From: Plutella xylostella
Taxonomy: Eukaryota > Arthropoda > Insecta > Lepidoptera > Plutellidae
Assembly (NCBI RefSeq): GCF_932276165.1
Contig: NC_064010.1
Span: 3,038,001-3,102,000 of the forward strand
Length of the DNA: 64,000 nt
Reading direction: 5' to 3'
Below, one piece after another: positions 42,281-54,007 of the stretch. Position 1 is the stretch's first letter, and each line of letters starts with the position of its first letter. A program made the translations under genes and the position numbers. The notes below the pieces were generated by a model. It saw only the letters and a list, made by a program, of their open reading frames with translations. It made no database searches and was not told the origin of the DNA.

Positions 42281-42527
42281 CAGTCGTCGAAATATAATAG
42301 GCCCGTTTGGACAGGTCGAAAATGTATGGTATGACAGCTGGTGTCAAATCTAAATCATAAAAATCTAAACAATAAGTAACTTTTGGTACTTCAAAAGTTC
42401 TTTTTTCTTTCAGCCGTTAAAAAATAAGCCAGATTATGTGTCTTTTTATGTATTTCATCAAGTAAATCAAGAGTAAATAGCAAATTTGTGTAGCTGTCCA
42501 AACGGACCTATTATATTTCGACGACTG
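42281..42527. mobile_element. TA-flanked TIR MITE, 247 bp (Tc1/mariner-like)
   Basis: 34-bp ends CAGTCGTCGAAATATAATAGG...GTTTGGACAG and inverse, with TA on each side (42279-42280, 42528-42529). No ORF. Confidence 0.88.
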
Positions 42528-42851
42528 TAATGTAAAGGATCTCAGTGGGTACTTTAAAAACTCAAACACAAGCTTCTGAGAACAAAACCTGCTTCCAAGT
42601 GCATGAAGTTAAAACAGATTGAAATAGCATCAAACTTCTTGCATAAAATGAATAATAATTAAAAACTAAATTATTTCAAACTAGGTGGTTAAGTCTTGAC
42701 CAAGAAATTGCGGTTCGTTGAATAATTAAACTATAACTCACCAGAAAAATCTCGTGAAAGTAGAATTAAGTACTTACCTGAAAAAAGGGGAAAATATTAA
42801 TTGGGAATTCAAAAAAATGTTAAGTCATTGCAACATCCAAAAATGAACCAC

Positions 42852-42958
42852 GATAACGAATGACTGACAACAGTAAGTAAGTAATATATAATAATATATA
42901 TATATATATAATGATAACGAATGACTGACAACAGTAAGTAAGTAATATATAATAATAT
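42852..42958. repeat. 46-bp tandem duplication
   Basis: GATAACGAATGACTGACAAC ... AATATATAATAATAT occurs at 42852-42897 and 42913-42958, separated by a (TA)n run. Identical or nearly so. Confidence 0.85.
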
Positions 42959-42959
42959 T

Positions 42960-43990
42960 TGCAATAATATAATAAGTACATAAGTAAAGTACTAGTAGTA
43001 AATATGCGAATATATCGCATAGATCTACACAATATTATGACTAGTACAGGTATGTAACGTACTCTACTCAAACATCCGAGCTAGTGATATCCATAACACA
43101 GTACATACCCGAGATAAAGCTCCATATATTGTGTGAAAATGTACTTTATCTTTCCATTTTTACATACTACAGGCACGCGGAGTTTTTCTTATCGGGGTAT
43201 AAAAGTGGTTTATGGCATTCCGTACTTGAAGGCTAAAGATTGGATCACTAAGCTTCGAATCTCAAAGTATAGATGTGTGTAGGATGTTGAAGATAGTTAG
43301 GGTTTTATCTGAATAACCAAGTGTTAGCTATATTGCATTAGCTTAGATATGAAATCGCTAATGGTGGTATGTGTAACCAATATTTTTAGACAGAATAGAA
43401 CAAAGTTGTTTTACGATACGGTTGCTTTTAGAGTATGTTTTAAAGATTATTACAGCTAAAATTCAACATAAGAACAAACTCATAACCCTTCTTTTTTACG
43501 TTCCGTGGTCGGATAAAGAAGCGTAGAAACCGCTTCTGACGTGATAAGTCTTATCTGAAAGGTTAAGCCTGAAAATTAGATTTACACCCTTACGGGGAAC
43601 GGATTTATGTATTTTTAACGTTTTTTTTCTGATATCTTCCTTACGTACTTATAATGCAAGAATAACATAAAATGAACGACAGGTAGATTGGAATTTTAAT
43701 ATCGGTTCAGCATTCATTTCCTTATTTTAATAAAACCATTGATCTTTATTCTTATATTCGTCTTATCGTGTCGATGGCAACTGTCTTCTATTGATCTAAC
43801 TTATAAAACAAAAACATATCAAAAGTATAAACGTGGTATAAACTGTCAAGTACATAATTCTAGTTCACTGGCAGTGACTAGCAGACTGACTATTACACTG
43901 GTTAACTACCATGAAAGTTGCCAAAGCATGTCTTCCGCAGCAGAAACTTGGTGAATCACAGAGCTATTGCAACTAAACTAAATGTAAATA
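42960..43990. other. Unassigned AT-rich sequence
   Basis: No gene recognised; 43739-43954 is open but featureless. Confidence 0.3.
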
Positions 43991-43999
43991 CCTCTGCCA

Positions 44000-44160
44000 C
44001 TATTGCAAAGGACAAAATGCCTCGAAGCTCCCAAAATGCAAGGCGAAGCGCCGTCCTTGACAAAGATACCAACCGGATGTGACATCCGCGTATTCAAAAT
44101 GGCGGACCGGTCGCCGCCACGTCACTTCCGGTCAAGCGGAAGCGACGTCCCGAATCTTTC
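44000..44160. other. CpG-rich patch with ETS- and YY1-like words
   Basis: CAAAATGGCGGAC, CACTTCCGG and GCGGAAGC lie close together in CpG-rich sequence. Such words are common in promoters, but no transcript or gene is recognisable nearby, and an old MITE would look similar. Confidence 0.35.
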
Positions 44161-44279
44161 AGTGTAATGTTGGATTATGAAATCTCATTGTTACGGTAGA
44201 AATGTTAGAATCACGAAATTGTTGCAGAAATTATGGAATTTGAAATAGTGAATGTAAAACTTAGTTTCATAATTTACAT

Positions 44280-46308
44280 ACCTGGGCAGTTCTTCTTTTT
44301 AACCTACATAATGCGTAAAAAATTATCCCAAATTCGAAAAAAAAAACTATAGCTTATTGGTGAACTCTTATCATTTTTATGATAGCTTCATGTCTATTCT
44401 ATCGAAAAAGGTGGTTGGCCGCGTAGTTTACCAATTTTTTCAATATTTTAAGGACATAATACGTGGATAAGGCACAAAAAATTACACCTTCGTCACATTA
44501 TCTTTTATTTATTTTTTAACGAGATAGTCTTCGTCGTTTGAAATGAAACTTTTTTGATACGCTAATAAACAAAATACCATTTTAGAAAACATATGAAGGA
44601 ATGGATTTTTAGTAACAACAAAATATTTATTAAGTAGTTATTACCACTCTGTCACGATTTCAGCTAAAATGAAGCTTGTTTTTGTTATAAATATTTTTTC
44701 GCTGCTAATTACAGTAAAAAATTAAGAGCATAGACGTTAACATCAATGACTAAATTTAATATGATTTTTCCAAAGTTGTACTATTTATAACATAACATAT
44801 AAACGACCAAAAATAAGTTGACTACCAGGAGACACCAATCGTTACAAAGTGGTAAACGATGTGACAGAGTTGTTATTCTATTAAATATTAGGCAGGGTTT
44901 TGGAATAAAACAGTTTTATTTAATAAGAATAATTTAGTAACTTACATATAAATCATTATGGTTTCAATTTAGTCAAAGAGTTAACTGGAGATATCTTTAT
45001 AATTAGTATAACTAATTAAAATCAAACTTGAGAACCTCTGGAGACTGAAATATCCGTATTTCAGGAACTTAAAGGACAAATTTGTTCCAACTACATACAT
45101 TAATGTTTATCTGCACAAATAATATTTTCGACAAACTAAAATTTAAGTAATATAACGAAAAATTACGTAATTTCTTAAAGTTTTAATCAGCCATATTTCG
45201 AAAGTACAGAAGTGGCTCTTAGAACTTGAAAAACTATTTTTTTTCCTTTTTTAATTACCTTAGAAGCTGGAAGGACTTTAATGTAATCATCAAACATCCG
45301 ATAAATCAATCTCCACCATATTAAACAGTCTACCACATTCATCGTCTGTTCTTGAGAACAATAGCACGAAATCACCTTTTTCACTAACGAAACTTTTTAT
45401 TACTGCAGCGCAAGTATATTGGACGTTCCTTTCGCTTCGTACTTTAACCAAAACGTGTAGTTTCTCTTCAATTTTTCGTTGATGAATATCCTCAGGTTGG
45501 AGTGTTTGGTAAGAATGTGACAGATTTGTCGTGTGACAGAGGGGTAAAATGTATTGCAAAGTCGAATAGTATTTAAACAGTAACATAAAATGTATTATTC
45601 ACATGTTGATTGCAAAGTAATCGTTATTACCAATGAGTAAATAACAAAATAATAATTTAAATATATTTTATTTTAACAATTACCCACGTGACGAAGCTGT
45701 CGCCGAATAAACACACGCACCTCCTGTCACACTGTGCGGGTGGCCGATACGCGGTGTCTGGATCTCTAAGGGGAAATCTTACCAAGGGGGAAAAGGAGAT
45801 CTTAAACTCTGATCGATGGCAATAAGGACGAGTGGCTCAAACAAATATTTTAAATGGCAACCTACGTGACAGAGTGTAACTACTATAACATTGGGTAGTG
45901 AGAGACAATTTTTCAACAATTTTTTTAAATATTTCAGAAATATTTTAAAAATATATATTTTGTTTTACTAAATAAGTAATATCTTCTGGAGTTTAAATAA
46001 AATTTTATATTTTATCCCGTCATATATTTTTTTTCTAACATTATGAAATATACGCAGGATGTAGTGGCAGGAGACAGCCAAGATTCGTATGAAATACACC
46101 TCTGTCACGCGGATTTACCACTCTGTAATGTAATTTTAAATACAAAAATATAAATTTATATTTTTGTAAACGTTCACAGCCGTTGTGTTTTTAGTACAAT
46201 GCACGTTGAAATATAAATAAATAAATAAACATTTGTAAAACTCATGATATTTTCCTCACAACTGGTGGAGACACAGTTATGTAGGTTAAAAAGAAGAACT
46301 GCCCACCT
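44280..46308 (-). mobile_element. Unclassified DNA transposon, 28-bp TIRs, ACCT TSD
   Basis: Perfect inverted ends GGGCAGTTCTTCTTTTTAAC... at 44284-44311 and 46277-46304, flanked by ACCT on both sides (44280-44283, 46305-46308). GTGACAGAG or its inverse occurs at 44647, 44861, 45533, 45866 and 46100, with near matches at 45517, 45723 and 46121. It holds the frameshifted reverse-strand ORF at 45187-45586. A 4-bp TSD fits superfamilies such as Sola or Ginger, but the ends do not decide it. Confidence 0.8.
45187..45586 (-). pseudogene. Frameshifted C-terminal domain of a transposon-encoded protein
   Basis: 98 codons from ATG at 45586 end at a stop at 45290 (ERNVQYTCAAVIKSF, GDFVLLFSRTDDECGRLFNM, VEIDLSDV). 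The adjacent frame continues directly as FDDYIKVLPASKVIKKGKK, then IVFQVLRATSVLSKYG and stop at 45187, so one frame change separates two halves of what looks like a single beta-rich domain. The pattern (VKV... AAVI... VLLFSR... VEIDLSDV... LPxxKVxKKGxxxVF) resembles an SH3/Tudor-like module I associate with insect transposon proteins, but I cannot name the family. No N-terminal catalytic domain is visible upstream to 46276. Confidence 0.5.
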
Positions 46309-46528
46309 ACGCAATATCAAATGATTTTTTTTAGGTGTTTATTCATCATCGTTATCATCAGCACATAGTCATGAGAAGGCCTCGATGTCTTCGACTTTTC
46401 AACACTTTAGTAAGAGAGTTTTATAAGTTCAACGTGTCTATGTGTCTGTGTGTGGGTGTATCTGTCTGTGGTAGCGTAGCACCCAAACGGCTTAACCGAT
46501 TTTTGATTGATTGTAGATAATGTTATAC

Positions 46529-46775
46529 TACACTCATGGGCAATGAAAAAGTTCCACTCACAAAATGCCGACACCAAACAACCCCGATTTTTTCGATGAT
46601 TTAATTTAAAATTTGAACAAAATATTATCGGTTTTAGTTGGGAATATCCTGATGCTCTGTTAAATGTACTTCAATGTGGCAGAGGGCGTCATAAAGCTAG
46701 CTTTTTCCGTTTAGGAGTTAATGTGTGTTTTTCTCAGTGGAACCTTTTCATTGCTCGTAAGTTTATTATACTAGT
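46529..46775 (+). mobile_element. TA-type MITE family M, full-length copy
   Basis: TACACTCATGGGCAATGAAAAAG ... CAGTGGAACCTTTTCATTGCTCG, about 245 bp, close to 48899-49134. Confidence 0.82.
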
Positions 46776-47091
46776 AATCTACCACAAGCAAAGTATGAAA
46801 TATATATATATGCTCTACATCATAGATTTATTCGTTTAAAATTTCATCTTGTTAAAATATGACGCTGGCGTTATGAAATAAATTACGTCACACACGCCTC
46901 CCGTTACCAACAAACGAAACTCATAACTCTTACAGAGCGAGCCTTCCTTTCAGTACGAAATAAGTTCCATGTTGAAATTTGTCGTTTTCAGTAAGTTTTT
47001 AAATTAGTTAGTTTCGTTTGCAAGGGTTGTAGCTTTTGAATGTGCGCTGTGTTTTTTTTATTACTAGCCTATGCTTTTTATAATAGATGCC

Positions 47092-47223
47092 GAGTTGCAG
47101 AAAGGGACTTTAAGCTAATGTCGACATTAAATCTATGTCTGTCTTTTTCTGTCCGTATACTGTCAAAGCAAGGCAACAATACATTTAATGCCGACATTAA
47201 CTTAAAGATCCTTACTGCAACTC
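47092..47223. mobile_element. Foldback MITE, GAGTTGCAG ends
   Basis: GAGTTGCAGAAAGGGACTTTAAGCTAATGTCG and its imperfect inverse. No ORF. Confidence 0.75.
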
Positions 47224-48152
47224 ACTGAGAGTGTAATAAGATTGGTATGTATATAGCCATTTCTGAAATTAATAGGCTATTCATTTAGTCAAGTGGAGAG
47301 TAATTAAGTAACTGGCTATTTACCTTTTTTCCAAAATGAATTATAGTACTTACTTATTACAGTTTTAAATTCTAAAATTGCATTGTATACTCAAGTATTC
47401 TTACAGTGGGTAATAATGTTATAAAATTATCTACATACCTAATTATTAGCGTATTTATAATTGTACAAGATTTTGGGGAAGAGCCTCCACCTATTTAGGG
47501 AGTAGAGACTTGACCCTTGTTCTACTGTATGTAAAACAAGAATGTAAGAATTATTTATGAATTATTATGAATTATTTATTGTCAAATTTAGCAACTACAC
47601 ATGTCTTGCTTGACCCAATAGCAAGTAGATAAACCTAATCATTGGCTCAGAAATATTCTACCTTTAATATACAGAGGTCAGGCAGAGGTTTATTAAAGGT
47701 AGAAAGTGATTTAATCACTAAATTTGGTGACTATGTTAAGTTATTTTATGGTGATTACAATTTGAAATTGTAGTATGTCGGAATTTGAGACACTTATTTG
47801 AATATTTTTTTATTTTACTGCTATTGTGAAAAAGGCTTTAGTATTCCTTTCATGCACCCCTATACATTAAATAATATCAGTACGGAACTCTCAATGTGCG
47901 AGTCCAACTCACACTTGCCCGGTTTTGCTAACAAGTACAGGTGGGCCCACAAGGAAATTGGAACTTGTAGCTGCAAGTACACTCGGGTGTCTAATAGTCT
48001 TACTCGTTAGCAAGCACTTTACAACTCGTGACACTAATCACCTAGTAGCCCCGTTAAAAAAACTGGCTAAAAATATTCGTATTCATATAAGTATTTTAAA
48101 GTTTCTGTCGAGATTAGACTATAATATTCAAACTTTCTGCATTTATTGAATT
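47224..48152. other. Unassigned AT-rich sequence
   Basis: No gene recognised. Confidence 0.3.
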
Positions 48153-48523
48153 ATATTACAACTGGTAAGTGGTAGATCAGTCGGGTAAGCGTCCGCTTCT
48201 CACGTATGCGGGTTCAAATCCCGGCGCTGACATGTTCCAATGAGTTCTATGAAATTTTAGTACAACGTATGCCATTGCTTTGACGGTGACGGAAAGCATT
48301 ATGAGGAAACCTGCATATATCTAGATTTAACATATTTAATTAGATAAAATATTATTACTATGTGAACTCACCATCCCGCAGTGGACCAGCGTGGTGGGAA
48401 ATGGACTAAGCTTAGGAAGAGAAATTAGACCTTGGGGATATAGACAAAGGTTACATTCGAGAGAGCCAGGAGCAGGTACTTTTACAACCTCACAGATATA
48501 AAATAAAAATAGATATTACAACT
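48153..48523 (+). mobile_element. SINE family B, full length with 11-bp TSD
   Basis: ATATTACAACT at 48153-48163 and 48513-48523. Head GGTAAGTGGTAGATCAGTCGGG with B-box GGTTCAAATCC, then the family body and the AGAGAGCCAGGAGCAGG end. Confidence 0.9.
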
Positions 48524-48891
48524 TTTGCTCTACTACTTTTTGATATTAGCAAAAAATCAACCCTACAAGCACCATAGGTATAAACATAAAAGTTCACTTT
48601 CAAATTCAATTACAACACCCAATTTCGCTTCAGCATATTCAAACGTGAAAAGTTTATACTGAAAACTCTATGTACAAAACACTAGTTGCAGTATTTCAGT
48701 ACATACTTACAGTTTCAGAACATTTCAGAACTAGAATCCGACCACGGTAACTTAGTAACGGGTAAAAGATAGTATATAATAGAATACTACTTAAACAAAC
48801 AACCAACCAACAAACTGCAAAATATCAATTTTATACAGTAGAAATTACACAATAGGTACTTAAATACCTATAACTAAACTAAACACTCACG
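48524..48891. other. Unassigned AT-rich sequence
   Basis: No gene recognised. Confidence 0.3.
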
Positions 48892-49187
48892 AGCAATGTA
48901 CACTGACGGGCAATGAAAAAGTTCCACTCACAAAAGGCCGACACCAAACGACCCCAATTTTTTCAAACATTTAATTTAAATTTCAACAAAATGTTACTGT
49001 TTTTAGTTCGTAATATCCTGATGCTCTGTTAAATGTCCTTCAATGTTGCAGAAGGCATCATTAAGATAGCCTTTTCCATGTAAGATGAATTTGGTGCTTT
49101 TCTCAGTGGAACCTTTTCATTGCCCGTGAGTGTAAAAGTTCCAATGTCATGTAGAATGTCAGTGGCAGGTGGAACTTTTTCATTGTA
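48892..49187 (+). mobile_element. TA-type MITE family M inserted in a relict of the same family
   Basis: Inner copy 48899-49134 has ends CACTGACGGGCAATGAAAAAG and CTTTTCATTGCCCGTGAGTG. Outer sequence ACACTCACGAGCAATG, then TA, the inner copy, TA, then AAAGTTCC ... GTGGAACTTTTTCATTG is a shorter member of the same family. Confidence 0.8.
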
Positions 49188-50007
49188 AATGAAAGAAAAA
49201 AACTACAATGCATCCGCTATAGTTTTAGAAATTGAGAAGTATAATAAAATAACATAGGTAAGTACATACAACATAATAATTTGCCCATTAATATAATCCC
49301 CGAAGGGGTAGTCAGAGGTGAGTTGCAAGCGGGCCACCCGCTTTTCGCTGTACATTTGTACAAACGTGATAGGTCGCGAGACGTATAGAGTTTATTTAAT
49401 GTGCATTTCTAAGATTATTATTTTTGCCGAAATTCTTTGGTGTTGGCACTTGTTTTGGTTGCAAAGTTGGCGCTGTAGGAATATAGTAAGAATGGACTGA
49501 ACTAACGAGCTCGGTAGGTATGTTAGGAGGATTTTAATGAGTTTTTTCGTCGTAGACAATTTTTGGTAATTATTGTGAAGCAATATTTTTCTGTTAGGCG
49601 ATAAATATTAGGATGTTCTCTGCAACCTATACACAATACTGTACCTCCCCTATTAATACTACTCTTACCAGTCTTACCCTAAACCCTTCCTAGAATTGCG
49701 CCATATAACATTTATGCCAAGGTACAGTGTAACCAATAATAGCAAGCGTATTGGGCAAAATTAGATCTAAGACACTTTCTATTTCATCTTAAAGAAGGGT
49801 TCGATAAAGACATTACTAGGTACTGATGGGAAATAACGAAAAAATAGTAAGGAATCTTTCTTTAATAATTGTTTTAGGTGCTCAATAAAATAGGGATTCA
49901 ATGTGATGAGGTTCTGTATGTATACTAATGGAACATAGTTATTTTCTTCTTAGTGTATCGGTCAACAACACCAGGACTAAATTTTTCATCGTTAGTGAAA
50001 GGTATGC
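49188..50007. other. Unassigned AT-rich sequence
   Basis: No gene recognised. Confidence 0.3.
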
Positions 50008-50162
50008 CTAGTTTCACCATCGTCTGACTCTGTTAGATCATTAACACCCCTGTTACACTATATTGTCATAAATTATACTTAATATCCATATTAAATTATT
50101 GACAAAAGTCAACAATTAATAATCTCTTGTTATGATCTAACAGAGTATGGTGAAACTGGGGC
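50008..50162. mobile_element. Foldback MITE, AGTTTCACCAT ends
   Basis: CTAGTTTCACCATCGTCTGACTCTGTTAGATCA and its imperfect inverse. The interior TCCATATTAAATTATTGACAAAAGTC recalls 28940-29089. Confidence 0.72.
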
Positions 50163-50384
50163 TTAGCCCGTCAGATTTGCGCGAGTCGCTGACTGCCCAT
50201 GGTGTGTCAGATATACACAATGTATAAGGAAGAGTTGACACGTCACTCAATGAGGCTTTTTTCATATAAAATATTTCATGCAGGTAAAAAGACAAATAGA
50301 ACTAGAGCAGTCGCATTTTTTTTATTTCATCATGGGTTTTTATGTCTACGACAAACCTTTTTAGCGTCGACCGCTCTGGATAAA

Positions 50385-50500
50385 GGAATTTAGGGATCTC
50401 CCAAACAGAACCACAGCTTTCTGTCCTCAGCCTTCCTCATCCGACCGCTACCTGTCTTTGATAGTGGGTCCAGCCAGCCGGAGGGCGTCCCATATCATAA
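50385..50500 (-). pseudogene. Decayed LINE (RTE-like) C-terminal end
   Basis: TCCTCAGCCTTCCTCATCCGACCGCTACC and GGGTCCAGCCAGCCGGAGGGCGTCCCA match 32390-32590 with many changes. Confidence 0.6.
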
Positions 50501-50815
50501 TCTCTTCATCGTTGTAGAGCACTGAACACACGACGACACAAAGTCGTCTCGTTTATGTTTGAGAGCGTAAGTGCCCATCTCCAAGCTCTTTGAAAATATT
50601 TAATACCAAAGGCATTTCAGATTACTTTGATAAGCGAGCAGCTTTTTGGATACTTTTAAACATTGTGAAATGGGTACTGTATCGTATAGGTTCAAAAAAT
50701 ATGAGTGGGTATTTTGGTTTTTATTTAAATTATCATGGTATATTTTTTTGTAAATAGGGTAGGTACTAAGATTAGCTTGCATTTTTCTATAAAGCATACT
50801 TATTAGGGCCACTTG

Positions 50816-50942
50816 CACAAACATAAATTAAATCTAGATTTAGTGTCAATTCTCGATTTAAGAGACGTCACCAATACAAATTTATGGCTTAAACCGAGAT
50901 TTAACACTAAATCTAGATTTAATATGTTTATGCAAGTCTCCC
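50816..50942. mobile_element. Foldback MITE, GGGCCACTTGCAC ends, copy 3
   Basis: GGGCCACTTGCACAAACATA and inverse, with exact TTA at 50813-50815 and 50943-50945. Confidence 0.87.
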
Positions 50943-52111
50943 TTAGTATATATATGTATATAAGGTATTTTTAGTATGGACGCAATAAATGATTGAGTAT
51001 TGATGAGTATTCTACAAGTGAATGTAGTCCCGCTAGGAAGCGATACAAAATCATTCATATAAAAGTGGCATAAATTAAGTTTACTTATTGGCATTACAAG
51101 GGACACCCTGTAGAATAAATTCAAAGTCGAATGCGTTTATTCATAGTATAACTATAACATTATCTGATGATAGTATTTTTTTACAAAATGGTTCGTACAA
51201 GGGGCTCTTTGTCTTGAATAGGTTTAGCCGTACATTTATTTATTATATCTTAGAGATATTGTAGTTTTCCTGCTCCCAAGAAGCAATCTTCTGTCGGATC
51301 TCATTGAGCCAAATAGCAATAGCTGTGTCTCTATGTAGTCAACTGTAGAACAAAAGATGTCGGAACGAGAAATAGGAGAAATAATTTAAAGATTTTCATT
51401 TGTGACTCAAAGAAAATGTGAGGACTCTAGACCTTGGAACTGCGAACCAGAAAAAGTTATGTCTTGAGCACTTGTTAGCACATTCCTCTACTGGGGGACT
51501 GGGTTTTTTTTATTTGTCACCATAATTGGTTTATCTAAATTAATCCTACGTAAAATTATAAAAGCGAAAGTTTGTGAGTATGTGCGTGTGTGTGTGTGTG
51601 TATATGTACGTTTGTTATTTCTTCCTGTCAAAACGGCGGAACCGATTTTCATATTTTTTATCACTATGCTGTAGTCCGTAACTGGTGATGTCCCGAGACC
51701 AACGATATTTTAATACGTACTAGATGGAACGAGTGTCAGACTACAGTTCTCACAGAATAGCTACTACAGTTCTCATTAGATTGAACCTAAAACGGTTTGA
51801 CAGCAAACAAAATGCGGTCAGTTTTTTGTTTGGTTTTTGTATGTGACACTCCATCTTATTCTTATATCGTTAATCTAAGCCCGAGAGCAAGTCTGTGGGC
51901 ATGCAGCCGGTCGGCCCGGCGCGTCTGACCCACTTCTGTGTTGTGCACACAATTTTAGCGGAAAAGTTACCCGTTGGACTTTATTTTTGGGGTCAGATCG
52001 ATATTTTTGCGCTTTGTTAGAGCATGTGCAGGTTTAAAGTAGTGGCTAGTAAATCAGTCAAGTGGCTAGTCTTTTGTAATTAAATCTATTGGTCTCTTGC
52101 TCTGGCACTAT
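50943..52111. other. Mostly unassigned; LINE-tail piece at 51535-51675
   Basis: 51535-51675 (ATCCTACGTAAAATTATAAAAGCGAAAG ... GGCGGAACCGATTTTCAT) is a LINE tail. 51770-51890 (AACGGTTTGACAGCAAACAAAATGCGGTCAG) is an inverted echo of 20345-20410. No gene. Confidence 0.4.
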
Positions 52112-52289
52112 ACTGACGACTGAATGGCGTAGTGGTTAGTGACCCTGACTGCTATGCCGAAGGTCCCGGGTTCGATTCCCGGCTGGGGCAGATATTTGTT
52201 TAAAGACAGATATTATTTTGTACTGGGATCTTTGGTGTTGATATTTATATTTAGTATGTATCTATCTATTTTTTTTTTTTTTTTTTTTT

Positions 52290-52655
52290 TCCACACCATA
52301 AAGGTTGACTGGAAGAAATCGCGTTTAGGCGATAAGTCCGCCTTTGTATATATATACTTGTATTGTTCTTTCTTGTACTTGTTAACTTTTACTTTAAACT
52401 GTGTAATTTGTGTATGTTGTTGTTGTTGCAGTCCTATGGCACCCCAGAGGTGCAGAGGGTCTCCACTAACGTCCGCCACTTCCGCCTATCTTCGGCTGTA
52501 CTTTTGGCCTCACTCCAGCTTAGTCCAGCGGCTCGCAGCTCGTTTTCGACGCTTCGGCGCCATGTTTGGACAGGGCGTCCCCGGGAGCGCTTGCCATTCC
52601 CCCCCCCACCAATTTGTGTATACATACAATAAAGTGTTTAAATAAATAAATAAAT
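52290..52655 (+). mobile_element. LINE 3'-UTR family D fragment within the SINE, itself split
   Basis: CCACACCATAAAGGTTGACTGGAAGAAATCGCGTTTAGGCGATAAGTCCGCC (stem ATCGC/GCGAT), then after the inner insert ACAATAAAGTGTTTAAATAAATAAATAAAT. Confidence 0.75.
52405..52621 (-). pseudogene. LINE C-terminal fragment with (CAA)n tail and 11-bp TSD
   Basis: AATTTGTGTAT at 52405-52415 and 52611-52621. The 195-bp insert reads on the reverse strand GKRSRGRPVQTWRR ... AGLSWSEAKSTAEDRRKWRT ... CTSGVP and stop, then (CAA)n. Same family as 26318-26578. Confidence 0.92.
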
Positions 52656-52722
52656 AATATCTATGTATTTGTGTAGATATATCAGTAGATATACCGTGTG
52701 TGAGATGTCCCCACATATTTAG

Positions 52723-53274
52723 TGTCGAAACAAACAATCTAAGGGTGCTTTCCCACCAAATATGTGCTATGCTAAGTTGCTATGGTATGCGTTTGCTATC
52801 AATAAATCATGTATAATCATTGCACCATGTTCGAGATCATTCTCATATTACATGAATTATTATTAAGTAAAGTTTCACAAAAAAGACGCATGCACGATAC
52901 AGATGAACTCATAACTTTATAACACCACTTTTTCGCTCAATAGTTACACTCGGTCCAAAGTCTAAGTAAAACTGGCCACTACCCACGCTTGAGTAAAATA
53001 TTCTTTGTACAGTTCCACTGCGAACTAGCTTGTCTGATATATTACACCCGTTGATTGCTCAAAGAAAAGTAAGAATCGTGTTGGACTTCGTTCTAAATTC
53101 GTAGAACGTAAGAGTGACAATGCAGCTATACGTTTTAAGTTTTTATCGTGTCAACTGTACAGTCAGCGACACTGTCAATGACATTTTGTTAAGTTGGTAG
53201 TTTGACAAGGTACAAAAATGTATAGCTACTTATGCACCTGATTGTACTTGCGTTTTTTTGGTAGCCATGCCAAT
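52723..53274. other. Unassigned AT-rich sequence
   Basis: No gene recognised. Confidence 0.3.
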
Positions 53275-53650
53275 AACCTTACCAAAGCTAAAAACCCCCA
53301 ATATTCAACACTCGCATAACTTTTGAACGGCGAAGCCGATTTTTATAAAAATAAAAGCTTAGAACACTTGGGGCTACATTTTAACCTATGACCCAAAAAC
53401 AAACAAATTGAAAATTGGTTAAGCCATTTAGGAGCTACGCTACCACAGAGAGATGCTTACACACACAAAGATACACAGACACATAAAACTTATATCAGTT
53501 CTTCTTTTTTTTCGGGGGTTAAAACATTTTACATTGCATAATATTGTTTATCTATTTATTTATTTAAAACTTTATTGCACAAATATAACATACATATACA
53601 TGTAAGTATACAAAAGGTTGACATAATGCTAAAAGTATAATAATCAAGGT
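53275..53650. mobile_element. LINE-tail family E copy 3, then a diverged family D piece
   Basis: CGCATAACTTTTGAACGGCGAAGCCGA, AATTGGTTAAGCCATTTAGGAGC and TTTCGGGGGTTAAA (53275-53522). Then AACTTTATTGCACAAATATAAC ... GACATAATGCTAAAAG (53565-53640, reverse). Confidence 0.55.
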
Positions 53651-54007
53651 TTTCTTTTCAGTTCGAACATAAAAACTACTCTTCAGAGAATTAAGGACTT
53701 CTGAATGGATCTCTAACCACAATTGAGGTATAGGTTACAGAAAATCCCACTTTAAGCCACTAAAAGCTCTCCAAATTCCTCCTTAGCAAATTTCAGGTAG
53801 TACTTTTATCAACATCTCATATTAATTGAATAAAAAATATGTCTCCGCCTTTTCCAAGGTTTTTTACCAAAGAATATATATAGAATATCACTCTTTCACT
53901 AAGAAACGGCTTGACACTTAGAGGTTAATTTTTATCCCTGAATTCCCACGGGAAAACCTTAAGAGAATACCTAAGTACCGTAAGAAGTGAAGCCCGCGAA
54001 AAAAAAT

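Larger units (their letters stand above)
52112..52722 (+). mobile_element. SINE family A, tail type 2, split by nested repeats
   Basis: Head 52113-52190 (GGCGTAGTGGTTAGTGACC, GGTTCGATTCC), body to TATGTATCTATCTATT, then about 390 bp of foreign sequence, then TATCTATGTATTTGTGTAGATATATC and CCGTGTGTGAGATGTCCCCAC, the end of tail type 2 with a short internal loss. Confidence 0.82.

Noticed and set aside
51255..51330. Reverse-strand peptide AIAIWLNEIRQKIASWEQEN as a coding exon
   Set aside because: Only about 25 codons, no flanking open frame and no family recognised.
52139..52645. 168-codon open frame as a gene
   Set aside because: It runs across a SINE head, a poly(T), a LINE tail and an antisense LINE fragment; a chance fusion of repeats.
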